A stretch of DNA of 5,455 nucleotides from Planktomarina sp. (GTDB taxonomy: Bacteria; Pseudomonadota; Alphaproteobacteria; Rhodobacterales; Rhodobacteraceae): the NCBI GenBank assembly GCA_022425445.1, contig JAKMFM010000046.1, positions 1 to 5,455 on the forward strand, read 5' to 3'. Of this stretch, positions 5,292 to 5,455 are shown one piece after another (the stretch's first letter is position 1; every line of letters begins with the position of its first letter). A program made the translations under genes and the position numbers. The notes beneath the pieces are model-generated. The model had not been told where the DNA came from. It made no database searches and saw nothing but the letters and a program-made list of their open reading frames with translations.

Positions 5292-5455
5292 ATGTTACTG
5301 CTGATCGATAACTATGACAGCTTCACGTACAATTTAGTGCATTATCTTGGGGAGTTGGGCGCGGAAGTTGTGGTCAAGCGCAATGATGCGCTGGATGTAC
5401 AAGAAGCGATGTCGCTGGGGGCCACGGCGATACTCTTGTCCCCCGGCCCTTGTGA
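5292..5455 (+). CDS. trpG: Anthranilate synthase component II (glutamine amidotransferase), 5' part only
   Basis: The glutaminase subunit supplies ammonia to TrpE for the conversion of chorismate to anthranilate, the first committed step of tryptophan synthesis in the cytoplasm. Only the first 54 codons are present, as the gene runs off the window. They show the class I amidotransferase start MLLLIDNYDSFTYNLVHYL, then VKRND, and ILLSPGPC (residues 47-54), the oxyanion-region motif of TrpG/PabA proteins. The catalytic Cys/His/Glu triad lies beyond the end. PabA (folate pathway) has nearly the same N-terminus. TrpG is preferred because of the yibQ neighbour known from Rhodobacter trp loci. Downstream trpD and trpC are expected but not seen. 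Confidence 0.9.
   Translation, partial: MLLLIDNYDSFTYNLVHYLGELGAEVVVKRNDALDVQEAMSLGATAILLSPGPC

Noticed and set aside
2877..5455. Genomic island attachment repeat derived from the tRNA-Arg 3' end
   Set aside because: By eye I found no second copy of the T-arm/acceptor sequence downstream, and no integrase or mobile gene is present.

Overview
The window looks like chromosomal DNA from an alphaproteobacterium, most likely a Rhodobacterales (Roseobacter-group) member of moderate GC. The evidence is a long L,D-transpeptidase paired with a Tat-exported DUF882 protein, a small Stealth-family protein, and a YibQ-type 'divergent polysaccharide deacetylase' next to trpG. From memory, a yibQ gene is also linked to trp genes in Rhodobacter sphaeroides (trpE-yibQ-trpGDC). 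This placement rests on protein character and gene order; no search was run.

Layout, left to right. A murein L,D-transpeptidase (48-1646, minus) and a DUF882/MepK-like murein endopeptidase (1974-2540, plus) are transcribed away from each other. The 327 bp between them are rich in inverted and direct repeats. A 259 bp stretch with no supported gene leads to a tRNA-Arg(CCG) gene (2800-2876) with an encoded CCA end. After 92 bp comes a complete Stealth-family sugar-phosphate transferase (2969-3958, plus). It converges on the yibQ-like gene (4036-5145, minus), and a 12-bp-arm inverted repeat lies between the two stop codons. A 146 bp divergent spacer separates yibQ from the first 54 codons of trpG (5292 to the window end, plus), the start of a tryptophan biosynthesis segment.

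How the genes relate. Four of the five proteins belong to the cell envelope. The transpeptidase forms 3-3 peptidoglycan cross-links, and the DUF882 enzyme belongs to the family that cleaves them. The Stealth protein probably adds sugar-1-phosphate units to a surface polysaccharide. The YibQ-like protein is membrane-anchored with a degenerate deacetylase-like domain. trpG is metabolic and lies beside yibQ by conserved neighbourhood, with no obvious functional link.

I see no CRISPR array, transposase, phage gene or clearly new multi-gene system. The features most worth a second look are non-coding: two back-to-back hairpins just before the endopeptidase ribosome binding site, a duplicated TGTGA...GCACA dyad in front of the transpeptidase gene, and the AT-rich inverted repeat between the convergent genes. 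The lone Stealth gene beside a tRNA and the eroded motifs of the YibQ-like protein are also of interest.
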